The notes beneath the pieces are model-generated. The model was not told where the DNA came from. It made no database searches and worked only from the letters and a program-made list of their open reading frames with translations. Positions 16,085 through 24,253 of a stretch of DNA of 64,000 nt are shown here, in pieces. The position numbers and the translations under genes were made by a program. Source of the DNA: Mesorhizobium sp. M2D.F.Ca.ET.226.01.1.1 (GTDB taxonomy: Bacteria; Pseudomonadota; Alphaproteobacteria; Rhizobiales; Rhizobiaceae). The DNA is taken from positions 1 to 64,000 of the forward strand of contig NZ_RZOY02000018.1 of assembly GCF_004022705.2 (NCBI RefSeq), given 5' to 3'. Each line of letters opens with the position of its first letter. Within the stretch, counting starts at the first letter, position 1.

Positions 16085-17086
16085 ATGTCAGCTTTGCGTC
16101 CGTCGCCGATCGCGCCGACCGTCGACTTCGAGCGCGACGGCGTCCAGCATGGCTTCTTGCGCCTACCCTACAGCCGTGACGATTCCGCCTGGGGATCGGT
16201 GATGATCCCGGTCTGCGTCGTACGCAACGGCAAGGGCTCGACGGCGCTGCTCACCGGCGGCAATCACGGCGACGAGTATGAGGGCCCGCTGGCGCTCTAT
16301 GAACTCGCCCGCACGCTCGATCCGAAAAACGTCTCCGGCACGGTCATCATCGTGCCGGCGATGAACTATCCGGCCTTCCGCGCCGGCACGCGCACCTCGC
16401 CGATCGACAAGGGCAACATGAACCGCTCCTTCCCCGGCCGGCCCGACGGCACGGTGACGGAGAAGATCGCAGACTATTTCCAGCGCGAGTTGCTGCCGCG
16501 CGCGGATATCGTCTTCGACTTCCACTCCGGCGGAAAAACGCTGGATTTCGTGCCCTTCTGCGCCGCTCATACGCTCCCGGACAAGGAGCAGGAGAAAAAG
16601 GCCTTCGCCGCCGTGGAGGCGTTCTCGGCGCCTTTCTCGATGCGCATGACCGAGATCGACGCGGTTGGCATGTATGACACGGCGGCCGAGGAGATGGGCA
16701 AGGTCTTCGTCACCACCGAGCTCGGCGGCGGCGGGACCTCTCGCGCCGAAACCGTGCGGATTGCCCGACGCGGCATCCTTAATGTGCTTCGGCATGCCGG
16801 CATTGTCTCTGGTGCGGTCGAGAAGGGCAGAACTCAGTGGCTGGACATGCCGTCGAGCGACTGCTTCGCCTTCGCCGAGGACGACGGCATGATCGAGACC
16901 ATGATAGATCTCGGCGAACCAGTAAGGGAAGGCCAGGTCGTCGCGCGCATCCATCCGCTCGGCCGCACCGGCCAGTCGCCGCAAGAGATCAAGGCCAGGA
17001 TGTCGGGACTGCTCGCCGCGCGTCACTTTCCGGGCCTGGTCAAGGCGGGCGATTGCGTCTCGGTGCTGGGCGTGGCCGTTCCGTAA
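16085..17086 (+). CDS. eutE: N-alpha-acetyl-L-2,4-diaminobutyrate deacetylase
   Basis: A 333-residue zinc deacylase of the AstE/aspartoacylase (M14-like) family, called EutE or DoeB. It releases acetate and diaminobutyrate. Zinc ligands are His61 and Glu64 in GGNHGDEYEGP and His147 in FDFHSGG. The substrate-binding Arg/Asn phrase GNMNRSFPGRPDGT is present near residue 110. The ATG at 16085 is five bases after the eutD stop with GAGG in front. It ends the plus-strand operon and converges with the RegA-type gene 11 bases away. Confidence 0.92.
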   Translation: MSALRPSPIAPTVDFERDGVQHGFLRLPYSRDDSAWGSVMIPVCVVRNGKGSTALLTGGNHGDEYEGPLALYELARTLDPKNVSGTVIIVPAMNYPAFRAGTRTSPIDKGNMNRSFPGRPDGTVTEKIADYFQRELLPRADIVFDFHSGGKTLDFVPFCAAHTLPDKEQEKKAFAAVEAFSAPFSMRMTEIDAVGMYDTAAEEMGKVFVTTELGGGGTSRAETVRIARRGILNVLRHAGIVSGAVEKGRTQWLDMPSSDCFAFAEDDGMIETMIDLGEPVREGQVVARIHPLGRTGQSPQEIKARMSGLLAARHFPGLVKAGDCVSVLGVAVP

Positions 17087-17097
17087 TTGCTGCCCGC

Positions 17098-17643
17098 TTA
17101 CTGCACCACGCGCTTCTCAAGCTTGCGAGCAAGGGTGCGCCGGTGCAGGCCGAGGCGGCGCGCGGTTTCGGAGATGTTGAAGCCGGTCTCGACCAGGGTT
17201 TCGTGGATGCGCTCCCATTCGAGATTCTTGATCGAGGTGGGGCGGCTGGTGAGCGGCACCGAGGTGTCGCCCTCGTCTCGGCCGAAGGCGGCTTCGATGT
17301 CGTCGGTGTTGGCGGGCTTGGCCAGATAATGGCAGGCGCCGAGCTTGATCGCCTCGACCGCCGTGGCGATGCTGGCAAATCCCGTCAGCACGACGATGCG
17401 CATCAACGGATTGCGGGCGCTGAGCAACTTGACGCATTCGAGCCCCGATCCCGCTCCGAGCTTGAGATCGACGACGGCGTAGGTCGGAACGGCCGTTTCC
17501 AGAGCGACCAGCAGCGCCTCGCGATCGTGGCAGACCACGACGTCGTAGTCGCGCTTCTCAAACGAGCGTTTGAGCGTGCGCGCGAAAGTCGCGTCGTCCT
17601 CGACGACGAACAGGGATCGATCAGGCTTCACGGTCGCCTCCAT
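17098..17643 (-). CDS. RegA/ActR-type redox response regulator
   Basis: A 181-residue response regulator of the RegA/PrrA/ActR family. The receiver domain has acidic residues ED at 15-16, phospho-acceptor Asp59 and Lys109 (AKPANTDD). The C-terminal Fis-like helix-turn-helix is FNISETARRLGLHRRTLARK. It overlaps the end of the sensor gene by 23 bases. RegA proteins control respiration, nitrogen and carbon metabolism by redox state; the link to a quinol oxidase operon suggests control of terminal oxidase genes. The linker is less proline-rich than in classic RegA, so this may be a paralogue; I give no symbol for that reason. Confidence 0.88.
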   Translation of the reverse strand: MEATVKPDRSLFVVEDDATFARTLKRSFEKRDYDVVVCHDREALLVALETAVPTYAVVDLKLGAGSGLECVKLLSARNPLMRIVVLTGFASIATAVEAIKLGACHYLAKPANTDDIEAAFGRDEGDTSVPLTSRPTSIKNLEWERIHETLVETGFNISETARRLGLHRRTLARKLEKRVVQ

Positions 17644-18973
17644 CGGTCAGCGCCGCCAGCGGCAGCGAAAGGGTAACGCAGGCGCCCTCGCTCGTGTTGC
17701 GCGCCGAGACGTCGCCCCCGAGCTTGCGCACCACGTTGAACACCAGGAAGAGGCCCAGGCCGCCGCCCGGGCGCCCCTTGCTCGACATATAGGGCTGGCC
17801 GAGCCCGGCCAGAATATCCTTGTCGAAACCCGGTCCGCGATCCCTGACGGTGAACACCAGCTTGTCATCCTGCCGCTCGGCAGTGATGCCCACCCAATCG
17901 TGCGATGCTTCCAGGGCATTGTCGAGCACGTTGAAGATCACCTGTCTCAGCGCCGTGTCGGACACGATCGGCTCGTCCGGCTCGAAACCGTTGCTGTAGT
18001 CGAGCTTGAAAGGCTGGCGGCTGACACGCCACTCCTGGACGAGATCGTCGAGGAAGTGGCGGATCGTGGTGCGGATCGTGCCCTCGCCCCGCGCCTGGCC
18101 GGAGGACATGAGGATGCCAGTGACGATGCTTTTGCAGCGCTCGATCTGCGCCTGCATTTCGGCCACGTCCTCGGAAAGCTCACGGTTGCGCTTGACGCCC
18201 TGCATCTGGCGCCAGTCGGACAGGATGACCGATATGGTCGAGAGCGGCGTGCCCAGTTCATGAGCGGCACCTGAGGCGAGCAGTCCCATGCGCACGATGT
18301 GGTCCTCCTCGGCCGAACGCTGGCGCAGGTCGGCGAGATAGGCATCGCGTTCGCGCAGGTTGCGGTTGATGCGCGTCATGAAGATGACGATCAGACCGGC
18401 CGCCAGCACGAAGCAGATGAACATGCCGCGCAGATGCAACGCCAGAAGATCGCTGCCGCCATGATGCGGGATCGCGATCGGCTGGAAGACGAAGATGAGG
18501 AAGACGAAGCAGGCCGAAGCGGCGACCACAAGGATCCATGTCGACCACGGCGCCAGCAGCGCCGCGCCGAGCGTGATCTGAAGCAGATAGAGCGACACGA
18601 ACGGGTTCGAGGCGCCGCCGCTCAGGTAAAGCTGCGTGGTCAGCGCCACCATATCGAAGATCAGCGCCACGAAGAGCTGCGCGTTGCTAATGCGGCGATT
18701 GCCGCGCAGCGCCAGCAGGCTGAAGATGTTCAACCCGACGAGGAACAGCACCACGCCGGCCATCTCGGCCAGCGGCATCGGAATGGCGAACCAGTATTGC
18801 GTGACCAGGATGGTCAGCACCTGCCCGGCAACCGCCAGCCAGCGCAGGTGGATAAGCAGCAGCAGGTTCTTCCTGTTCGTCGCGTCGGAATTCGAGGCCG
18901 TACCGCCCTGGCCGGATGGCGAAGCCGTCGGGAACGACTTGGCGTGACGAAGCCGCGCGATCGAGATGCTCAT
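17621..18973 (-). CDS. RegB/ActS-type redox-sensing histidine kinase
   Basis: A 450-residue membrane sensor kinase with six hydrophobic segments in residues 37-200. GGASNPF (119-125) is the conserved ubiquinone-binding motif of RegB. His238 in GAAHELGTPLS is the autophosphorylation site. Cys280 in IERCKSI, 42 residues on, matches the position of the redox-active cysteine of RegB. N, G1 and G2 boxes follow (NVLDNALEAS, RDRGPGFD, GGGLGLFLV). The ATG at 18973 is in an ATGA overlap with the surf1 stop. It likely senses quinone pool and thiol redox and phosphorylates the neighbouring regulator. Confidence 0.9.
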   Translation of the reverse strand: MSISIARLRHAKSFPTASPSGQGGTASNSDATNRKNLLLLIHLRWLAVAGQVLTILVTQYWFAIPMPLAEMAGVVLFLVGLNIFSLLALRGNRRISNAQLFVALIFDMVALTTQLYLSGGASNPFVSLYLLQITLGAALLAPWSTWILVVAASACFVFLIFVFQPIAIPHHGGSDLLALHLRGMFICFVLAAGLIVIFMTRINRNLRERDAYLADLRQRSAEEDHIVRMGLLASGAAHELGTPLSTISVILSDWRQMQGVKRNRELSEDVAEMQAQIERCKSIVTGILMSSGQARGEGTIRTTIRHFLDDLVQEWRVSRQPFKLDYSNGFEPDEPIVSDTALRQVIFNVLDNALEASHDWVGITAERQDDKLVFTVRDRGPGFDKDILAGLGQPYMSSKGRPGGGLGLFLVFNVVRKLGGDVSARNTSEGACVTLSLPLAALTDGGDREA

Positions 18974-19776
18974 TTCGCCGCGTCCCGGTTCCGACCTCCG
19001 GCGAAGACCTGCCTGGCAAGCGCCATCGCCAGCATCACCGCCAGGGCAAACCAGGTCAAAGCATAGACCAGATGACTGTTGCGGAAGGTGACCACGGTGA
19101 GCCCGCCGCGCGGCCAACTCTCAGGGCCGGACACCCCGGCATCGATGAAATATGGCGCGACATCCGCCAGGCCGCGCGCCTTGGCTATGGCCGCGACGTC
19201 GCGCGAATACCAGCGATTGGCGGCCGGATCGTTGCTGCGCAGGAACCCGCCGCCGGGCTCGCTGATACGCAACAGCCCATCGACCACCGTAGGCGGCCTC
19301 GGGCCGCCGCTCTCTTGTTCAAATTCGGCCTTGCGCTCCTGCGGAACGAAGCCGCGATTGACCAGGACCGTGAACCCGCCGTCGCTGCGCATCGGCGTCA
19401 GCACCCAATAGCCGCCGCCAAGCTCGGTCACCGCCTGCACCAGCGTGTTGGCGCCAGCTTGAAATCGGCCCACCAGCCTTACGTGGCGGTACTCGGAGGA
19501 GGCAGCGTTGATATCGCCCCAGTTCGCTGGACCGGGCGCATCTGCAACCGGCGCATGGATGCGCTGGTCGACGCGGGCGATCAGGTCCAGCTTCCAGACC
19601 CGTCTTTCCAGCTGCCAAACGCCGAGCCCGAGAAACATCAGAACGCCGAGAAAACCAAGCAAGACCAGGAGCACCCGCGACGCGGCGCCCCTTGACGGCG
19701 CGTCGCGAATGCCGGCCCGGTCGGTCATGTGCTGTGCCCCGACGTCGGTCCTCCCCGCGCCTGACACATGGTTCAT
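18970..19776 (-). CDS. SURF1-family cytochrome oxidase assembly protein
   Basis: A 268-residue SURF1 protein with one N-terminal membrane helix (VLLVLLGFLGVLMFLGLGV) leading into the family motif WQLERRVWK, a periplasmic domain (WGDINAASSEYRHVRLVGRF; LVNRGFVP), and a C-terminal helix (HLVYALTWFALAVML). It helps insert haem into oxidase subunit I. I chose the ATG at 19776 because it overlaps the cyoD stop as ATGA. The ATG at 19728 is an alternative, and the open frame extends further back without support. Confidence 0.88.
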   Translation of the reverse strand: MNHVSGAGRTDVGAQHMTDRAGIRDAPSRGAASRVLLVLLGFLGVLMFLGLGVWQLERRVWKLDLIARVDQRIHAPVADAPGPANWGDINAASSEYRHVRLVGRFQAGANTLVQAVTELGGGYWVLTPMRSDGGFTVLVNRGFVPQERKAEFEQESGGPRPPTVVDGLLRISEPGGGFLRSNDPAANRWYSRDVAAIAKARGLADVAPYFIDAGVSGPESWPRGGLTVVTFRNSHLVYALTWFALAVMLAMALARQVFAGGRNRDAAK

Positions 19777-20147
19777 GGCATCTGCCGCATCTCGTGGACG
19801 GCCGGCATCATGTTGGCGTTGAGGTGGTACATCACCCAGAGCGAGCCGCTCAGCACGATGACGACAAGGATCACCGTGAAGATGAGCGCCAGCATCGACC
19901 ATCCGCCTTCCGAGGCGGGGTTCATGTGCAGGAAGAAGATCATGTGGACAATGATCTGCACCACCGCGAAGGCCATGACGATGACGGCCGTGGCCTGCTT
20001 GTTGTCGATGACGCCGTCCATCACCAGCCAGAACGGAATCGCGGTGAGGATTACCGACAGGAAGAAACCGATCAGATAGCCCCTCAGCGACCCGTGCGCG
20101 GCGCCGCCATGCGCGTGGTCGTGACCGGCATGATCATGAGCGCTCAT
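19773..20147 (-). CDS. cyoD: Cytochrome bo3-type quinol oxidase subunit IV
   Basis: A 124-residue subunit IV with three membrane helices (YLIGFFLSVILTAIPFWLVM; AVIVMAFAVVQIIVHMIFFLHM; LALIFTVILVVIVLSGSLWV) and a histidine-rich N-terminus (HDHAGHDHAHGGAAHG). The ATG at 20147 has GGGAACG upstream and overlaps the cyoC stop. It is a small accessory subunit of the proton-pumping quinol oxidase. The open frame continues upstream, but that part duplicates cyoC in another frame. Confidence 0.93.
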   Translation of the reverse strand: MSAHDHAGHDHAHGGAAHGSLRGYLIGFFLSVILTAIPFWLVMDGVIDNKQATAVIVMAFAVVQIIVHMIFFLHMNPASEGGWSMLALIFTVILVVIVLSGSLWVMYHLNANMMPAVHEMRQMP

Positions 20148-20770
20148 CGCAACGTTCCCATCAGATAGACGAAGGTGAAGACGCCGATCCAGACGACGTC
20201 GAGGAAGTGCCAGAACATCGAGAGGCACATCAGCCGGCGGCGGTTGGCCTCGATGAGGCCGTGTCGCGCGACCTGCACCATCAGCGTCACCATCCAGACG
20301 ATACCGAAGGTGACGTGCAGGCCGTGCGTGCCGACCAGGGTAAAGAAGGATGACAGGAAGGCGCTGCGCTGCGGCGTCGCTCCCTCATGGATCATATGCG
20401 CGAATTCGGAGAGCTCGATCGACAGGAAGGCCAGGCCGAACAGCATCGTCACGGCAAGCCAGCCTTGCGTCGCGCCGACGCGGCCCTTGTCCATGGTCAG
20501 CATGGCAAAGCCATAGGTGATCGAGGACAAGAGCAGCATGGTGGTGTTGACAGCCACCAGGCCGAGATCGAACAGGTCCTTCGGCGCCGGACCCGCCGCG
20601 TAATTGCCGCCGAGCACGCCAAAGGCCGCGAACAGCATGGCGAAGATCAGGCAGTCGCTCATCAGATAGAGCCAGAAGCCGAGCATGGTGCTGCCGCCTT
20701 CGGCGTGCGCATGCTCCTCTTCCAGGTGGAAGACCGCTGCGGTATCGGCCGTGATTGCCGTCGATGCCAT
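20144..20770 (-). CDS. cyoC: Cytochrome bo3-type quinol oxidase subunit III
   Basis: A 208-residue subunit III with five membrane helices and the family phrases FWLYLMSDCLIFAMLFA, GTHGLHVTFG and FWHFLDVVWIGVFTFVYL. The frame could begin at a TTG at 20776, but the ATG at 20770, with AGGG about 11 bases ahead, is the better start. It lies nine bases after cyoB and overlaps cyoD, as in other cyo operons. Confidence 0.94.
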   Translation of the reverse strand: MASTAITADTAAVFHLEEEHAHAEGGSTMLGFWLYLMSDCLIFAMLFAAFGVLGGNYAAGPAPKDLFDLGLVAVNTTMLLLSSITYGFAMLTMDKGRVGATQGWLAVTMLFGLAFLSIELSEFAHMIHEGATPQRSAFLSSFFTLVGTHGLHVTFGIVWMVTLMVQVARHGLIEANRRRLMCLSMFWHFLDVVWIGVFTFVYLMGTLR

Positions 20771-20779
20771 GCTCAAACC

Positions 20780-22777
20780 CTAGCCCTGGGCGGCGAGGAG
20801 CGTCGTCCTCGCCTCCTCCGTTTGCGCGACTTCGGCCGCCGGGATGTCGAAGTCGCGATGATAGTTGAAGGTGTGACCGATCGCGGTGGCGATCAGGCAG
20901 ACAAAGCTCAGCGCCGCCAGCCACCACATGTACCAGATCAGGCCGAAGCCGAGCGCGACGCTGAAGACCGCCAGGATGACCCCGGTGCCGGTGTTCTTCG
21001 GCATATGGATCGGCTTGAAGCCAGAGAGCGGGCGCCGGTAGCCGGCCTTCTTCATGTCCCACCAGGCGTCGTTGTCGCGGATGATGGGGGTGAAGGCGAA
21101 GTTGTAGGCCGGCGGCGGCGAGGAGGTCGACCATTCGAGCGTGCGGCCGTCCCACGGATCGCCGGTGTGATCGGCCAGCGCTTCGCGCCTGCGGATGGAG
21201 ACGAAGATCTGCACCAGAAAGGCGGCGATGCCGGCAGCGATCAGCACCGCGCCGAAAGCGGCGATGACGAACCATATCTGCAGCGAGGGGTCGTCGAACA
21301 CGCGCATGCGGCGCGTCACGCCCATCAGGCCGAGGATGTAGAGCGGCATGAAGGCGAACCAGAAGCCGAGCACCCAGCACCAGAACGAGACCTTGCCCCA
21401 GAACGGATCGAGCCTGAAGCCGAAGGCCTTGGGCCACCAATAGGCGATGCCGGCGAACAGGCCGAAGAGCACGCCGCCGATGATGACGTTGTGGAAATGC
21501 GCGATCAGGAACAGGCTGTTGTGCAGCACGAAGTCGGCAGGCGGCACGGCAAGCAGCACGCCGGTCATGCCGCCGACGACAAAGGTAAGCATGAAGGCCA
21601 CCGTCCACATCATCGGCAGTTCGAAGCGGATGCGGCCGCGATACATGGTGAAGAGCCAGTTGAACATCTTCGCCCCGGTCGGGATCGAGATGATCATCGT
21701 TGTGATGCCGAAGAAGGAGTTGACGCTGGCGCCGGACCCCATGGTGAAGAAGTGGTGCAGCCAGACCAGATAGGACAGGATGGTGATGACCACCGTGGCG
21801 TAGACCATCGAGGTGTAGCCGAACAGGCGCTTGCCGGAGAAGGTCGAGGTGACCTCGGAGAAGACGCCGAACAGCGGCAGGATGAGGATGTAGACCTCCG
21901 GGTGACCCCATATCCAGATGAGGTTCACATACATCATCGGGTTGCCGCCGAAGTCGTTGGTGAAGAAGTTGGTGCCGACATAGCGGTCGAGCGCCAGAAG
22001 CGTCAGCACCGCCGTCAGCACCGGGAATGAGGCGACGATCAGGATGTTGGTGCAGAGCGAGGTCCAGGTGAAGACGGGCATGCGCATCATCGTCATGCCG
22101 GGGGCGCGCATCTTGATGATGGTGCAGATGAGGTTGATGCCGGATAAGGTCGTGCCGACGCCGGCGACCTGCAGCGCCCAGATGTAGTAGTCGACGCCGA
22201 CATCGGGACTGTAGTTGATGCCCGAGAGCGGCGGATAGGCCAGCCAGCCGGTGCGGGCGAACTCACCGACGAATAGCGAGGCCATGACCAGGATGGCGCC
22301 GCCCACCGTCATCCAGAAGCTGAAATTGTTGAGGAAGGGGAAGGAGACGTCGCGCGCGCCGATCTGCAGCGGCACGACGAAGTTCATCAGCCCGGTGACG
22401 AAAGGCATCGCCACGAAGAAGATCATGATCACGCCGTGCGCCGTGAAGATCTGGTCGTAGTGATGGGCGTTGAGATAGCCTTCCGAACCGTTGAAGGCGA
22501 TCGCCTGCTGCAGGCGCATCATGATGGCGTCGGAGAAGCCGCGCAAAAGCATGACGAGGCCGAGCGCCATGTACATGACGCCGATCTTCTTATGGTCGAC
22601 GCTGGTGAACCACTCGCGCCAGAGATAACCCCACAGCTTGAAATAGGTGATAGCGGCTAGAACCGCGAGGCCGCCGAGCGCCACCACGATGAAGGTGCCA
22701 ACGACGATCGGCTCGTGCAGCGGCAGCGACTCCAAGGTGAGGCGGCCGAAGATGAATTTGGTCAGCGTCTCAGGCAT
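20780..22777 (-). CDS. cyoB: Cytochrome bo3-type quinol oxidase subunit I
   Basis: A 665-residue haem-copper oxidase subunit I holding the low-spin haem and the binuclear haem/CuB centre. The proton-channel and CuB phrase WGHPEVYILILPLFGVFSE is present, as are LVWLHHFFTMG and the haem-ligand region FLIAHFHNVIIGG. The ATG at 22777 has GAGGA upstream and lies ten bases after cyoA; the open frame extends to 23065 in shadow of cyoA. It reduces oxygen with electrons from ubiquinol and pumps protons. Confidence 0.95.
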   Translation of the reverse strand: MPETLTKFIFGRLTLESLPLHEPIVVGTFIVVALGGLAVLAAITYFKLWGYLWREWFTSVDHKKIGVMYMALGLVMLLRGFSDAIMMRLQQAIAFNGSEGYLNAHHYDQIFTAHGVIMIFFVAMPFVTGLMNFVVPLQIGARDVSFPFLNNFSFWMTVGGAILVMASLFVGEFARTGWLAYPPLSGINYSPDVGVDYYIWALQVAGVGTTLSGINLICTIIKMRAPGMTMMRMPVFTWTSLCTNILIVASFPVLTAVLTLLALDRYVGTNFFTNDFGGNPMMYVNLIWIWGHPEVYILILPLFGVFSEVTSTFSGKRLFGYTSMVYATVVITILSYLVWLHHFFTMGSGASVNSFFGITTMIISIPTGAKMFNWLFTMYRGRIRFELPMMWTVAFMLTFVVGGMTGVLLAVPPADFVLHNSLFLIAHFHNVIIGGVLFGLFAGIAYWWPKAFGFRLDPFWGKVSFWCWVLGFWFAFMPLYILGLMGVTRRMRVFDDPSLQIWFVIAAFGAVLIAAGIAAFLVQIFVSIRRREALADHTGDPWDGRTLEWSTSSPPPAYNFAFTPIIRDNDAWWDMKKAGYRRPLSGFKPIHMPKNTGTGVILAVFSVALGFGLIWYMWWLAALSFVCLIATAIGHTFNYHRDFDIPAAEVAQTEEARTTLLAAQG

Positions 22778-22787
22778 CCGCCATTCC

Positions 22788-23969
22788 TCACAATTCCAAG
22801 CGCAGTAGGCCAAGCGACGGCGTCCCGGCGTCGGCACGGCGGCTGCCCGTTCCCGGGCTGAGCAGCCCCGCTCCGCGCAGCGGGGAAAGATCGCGGACCG
22901 GCCAATATTTCTGATCGGCATCGTGGGCCGCGCGCGACGCGGCGGCCGCCTCTTCCGCCGTGCAGATGCTTGCGACATAGGACGGATCGTTGCCGAACAC
23001 AGCCCCGCGCCGGGCAAGCTTGTCATATTGCAGCGGCAAGGTGTTGCGCACGCCGGCGAGCCCAAGGCCGCCCTTGGCGTCGATCGACATCATCTCGTTC
23101 ATGCACATCTTGCCGCGTTCGACGCACAGATTGAGGATGGCGCCGTAGAGGTCGGGATCAACCGAGGCATAGCGGCGGACCGGCTCGTTCTCGCTCGGAC
23201 GCTCGAGCTCGAGATAGGTCTCGCGGCTCAGCGTGTCCTGCGCGCCCTTGGCCTGCGCCACCCAGTCGGCGAAGGCCTGGTCGGAGAGGCCGTGGAATGC
23301 AAAGCGCATGCCGGAGAAGCCGGCGCCGCTGTAATTGGCCGAGAAGCCGGCATAGGTGCCCGGACGGTTGATGACGGCGTGCAGCTTGGTCTCCATGGCA
23401 GGCATGGCGTAGATCTGCCCGGCGAGTGCGGGAATGTAGAAGGAGTTCATCACCGTCGACGAAGTGATGCGGAAGTCGATCGGCTGGTTGACCGGCGCCG
23501 CCAGTTCGTTGACGGCGGCGATGCCGTAATCCGGATAGATGAAGAGCCATTTCCAGTCGAGCGCGACGACCTCGACCTTGAGCGGCTTATGGTTCTGGGT
23601 GACCGGCTGTCCGGCCTCGATGCGGTCGATGCGCCGGTAGGGGTCGAGCAGATGGGTGCCGAGCCAGGTGAGCGCGCCCAGGCAGATGATGACGAGCAGG
23701 GGCGCTGCCCAGATCACCAGCTCCAGCTTGGTCGAGTGGTCCCAGTCGGGCGTATAGGTCGCTGTGGTGCTGGATTGGCGGTAGCGCCAGGCAAACAGCA
23801 CGGTCAGCGCCATGACCGGCACGATGATGAGCAGCATCAACAGGGTCGAAACGACGAGCAGGTCGCGCTGCTGCGCCGCCACGTCGCCCGCCGGCGACAG
23901 CACGACGAAGTCGCAGCCGCTCAGCAGCACGGCCAGGGGAAGCAGAAGCAAGGCTCCGGATCGTTTCAT
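22788..23969 (-). CDS. cyoA: Cytochrome bo3-type quinol oxidase subunit II (lipoprotein)
   Basis: A 393-residue subunit II. It begins with a lipoprotein signal and lipobox LLSGC (Cys19), then two membrane helices (LLVVSTLLMLLIIVPVMALTV; LELVIWAAPLLVIICLGAL) and a periplasmic cupredoxin domain. The CuA ligand pattern CxxxCxxxH of cytochrome c oxidases is absent, as expected for a quinol oxidase. The C-terminus is longer than usual (about 90 residues after the cupredoxin, including VASICTAEEAAAASRAAHDADQ split across residues 340-360). The ATG at 23969 has GAGGG upstream. It heads the cyoABCD-surf1-regBA run. Confidence 0.94.
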   Translation of the reverse strand: MKRSGALLLLPLAVLLSGCDFVVLSPAGDVAAQQRDLLVVSTLLMLLIIVPVMALTVLFAWRYRQSSTTATYTPDWDHSTKLELVIWAAPLLVIICLGALTWLGTHLLDPYRRIDRIEAGQPVTQNHKPLKVEVVALDWKWLFIYPDYGIAAVNELAAPVNQPIDFRITSSTVMNSFYIPALAGQIYAMPAMETKLHAVINRPGTYAGFSANYSGAGFSGMRFAFHGLSDQAFADWVAQAKGAQDTLSRETYLELERPSENEPVRRYASVDPDLYGAILNLCVERGKMCMNEMMSIDAKGGLGLAGVRNTLPLQYDKLARRGAVFGNDPSYVASICTAEEAAAASRAAHDADQKYWPVRDLSPLRGAGLLSPGTGSRRADAGTPSLGLLRLEL

Positions 23970-24122
23970 CAGACGTTGCCCTCGGATTTCGCCGCAACAG
24001 GCTCTTTGCAAGTTACAACGCGATGTCGGCGAACGGCTACTGCCGCCGGCACGGCGGCGACATTGGACAATTTGTCCAATGCCCAGCTACCATGGCTTTC
24101 GCGAAACTGTGCACGCATAATA

Positions 24123-24224
24123 GGATGACGACAACCGCATCCGGATGACGATGATCGCATCATGATGACGATAAGCCGCATCGTGATGACGAAAAATCGC
24201 ATCGTGATGACGGCAATCGCATCC
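24123..24224. repeat. Tandem array of five 20-21-bp units between cyoA and an MFS gene
   Basis: Five imperfect copies of GATGACGANAANCGCATC, beginning at 24123, 24143, 24163, 24184 and 24205. The junctions form dyads CATC-NN-GATG: CATCCGGATG and CATCATGATG are perfect palindromes, and two copies of CATCGTGATG are near-perfect. Spacing of 20-21 bp is two helical turns, so the dyads face one side of the DNA. The array sits between the divergent cyoA (start 23969) and MFS (start 24254) genes. It is likely a cooperative regulator-binding site; no known factor is assigned. Confidence 0.8.
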
Positions 24225-24253
24225 TGAACCCGAGCTCGGTGGCGACGGACAAG

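Noticed and set aside
24123..24224. CRISPR array interpretation of the tandem units
   Set aside because: The repeats are contiguous with no unique spacers and too short.
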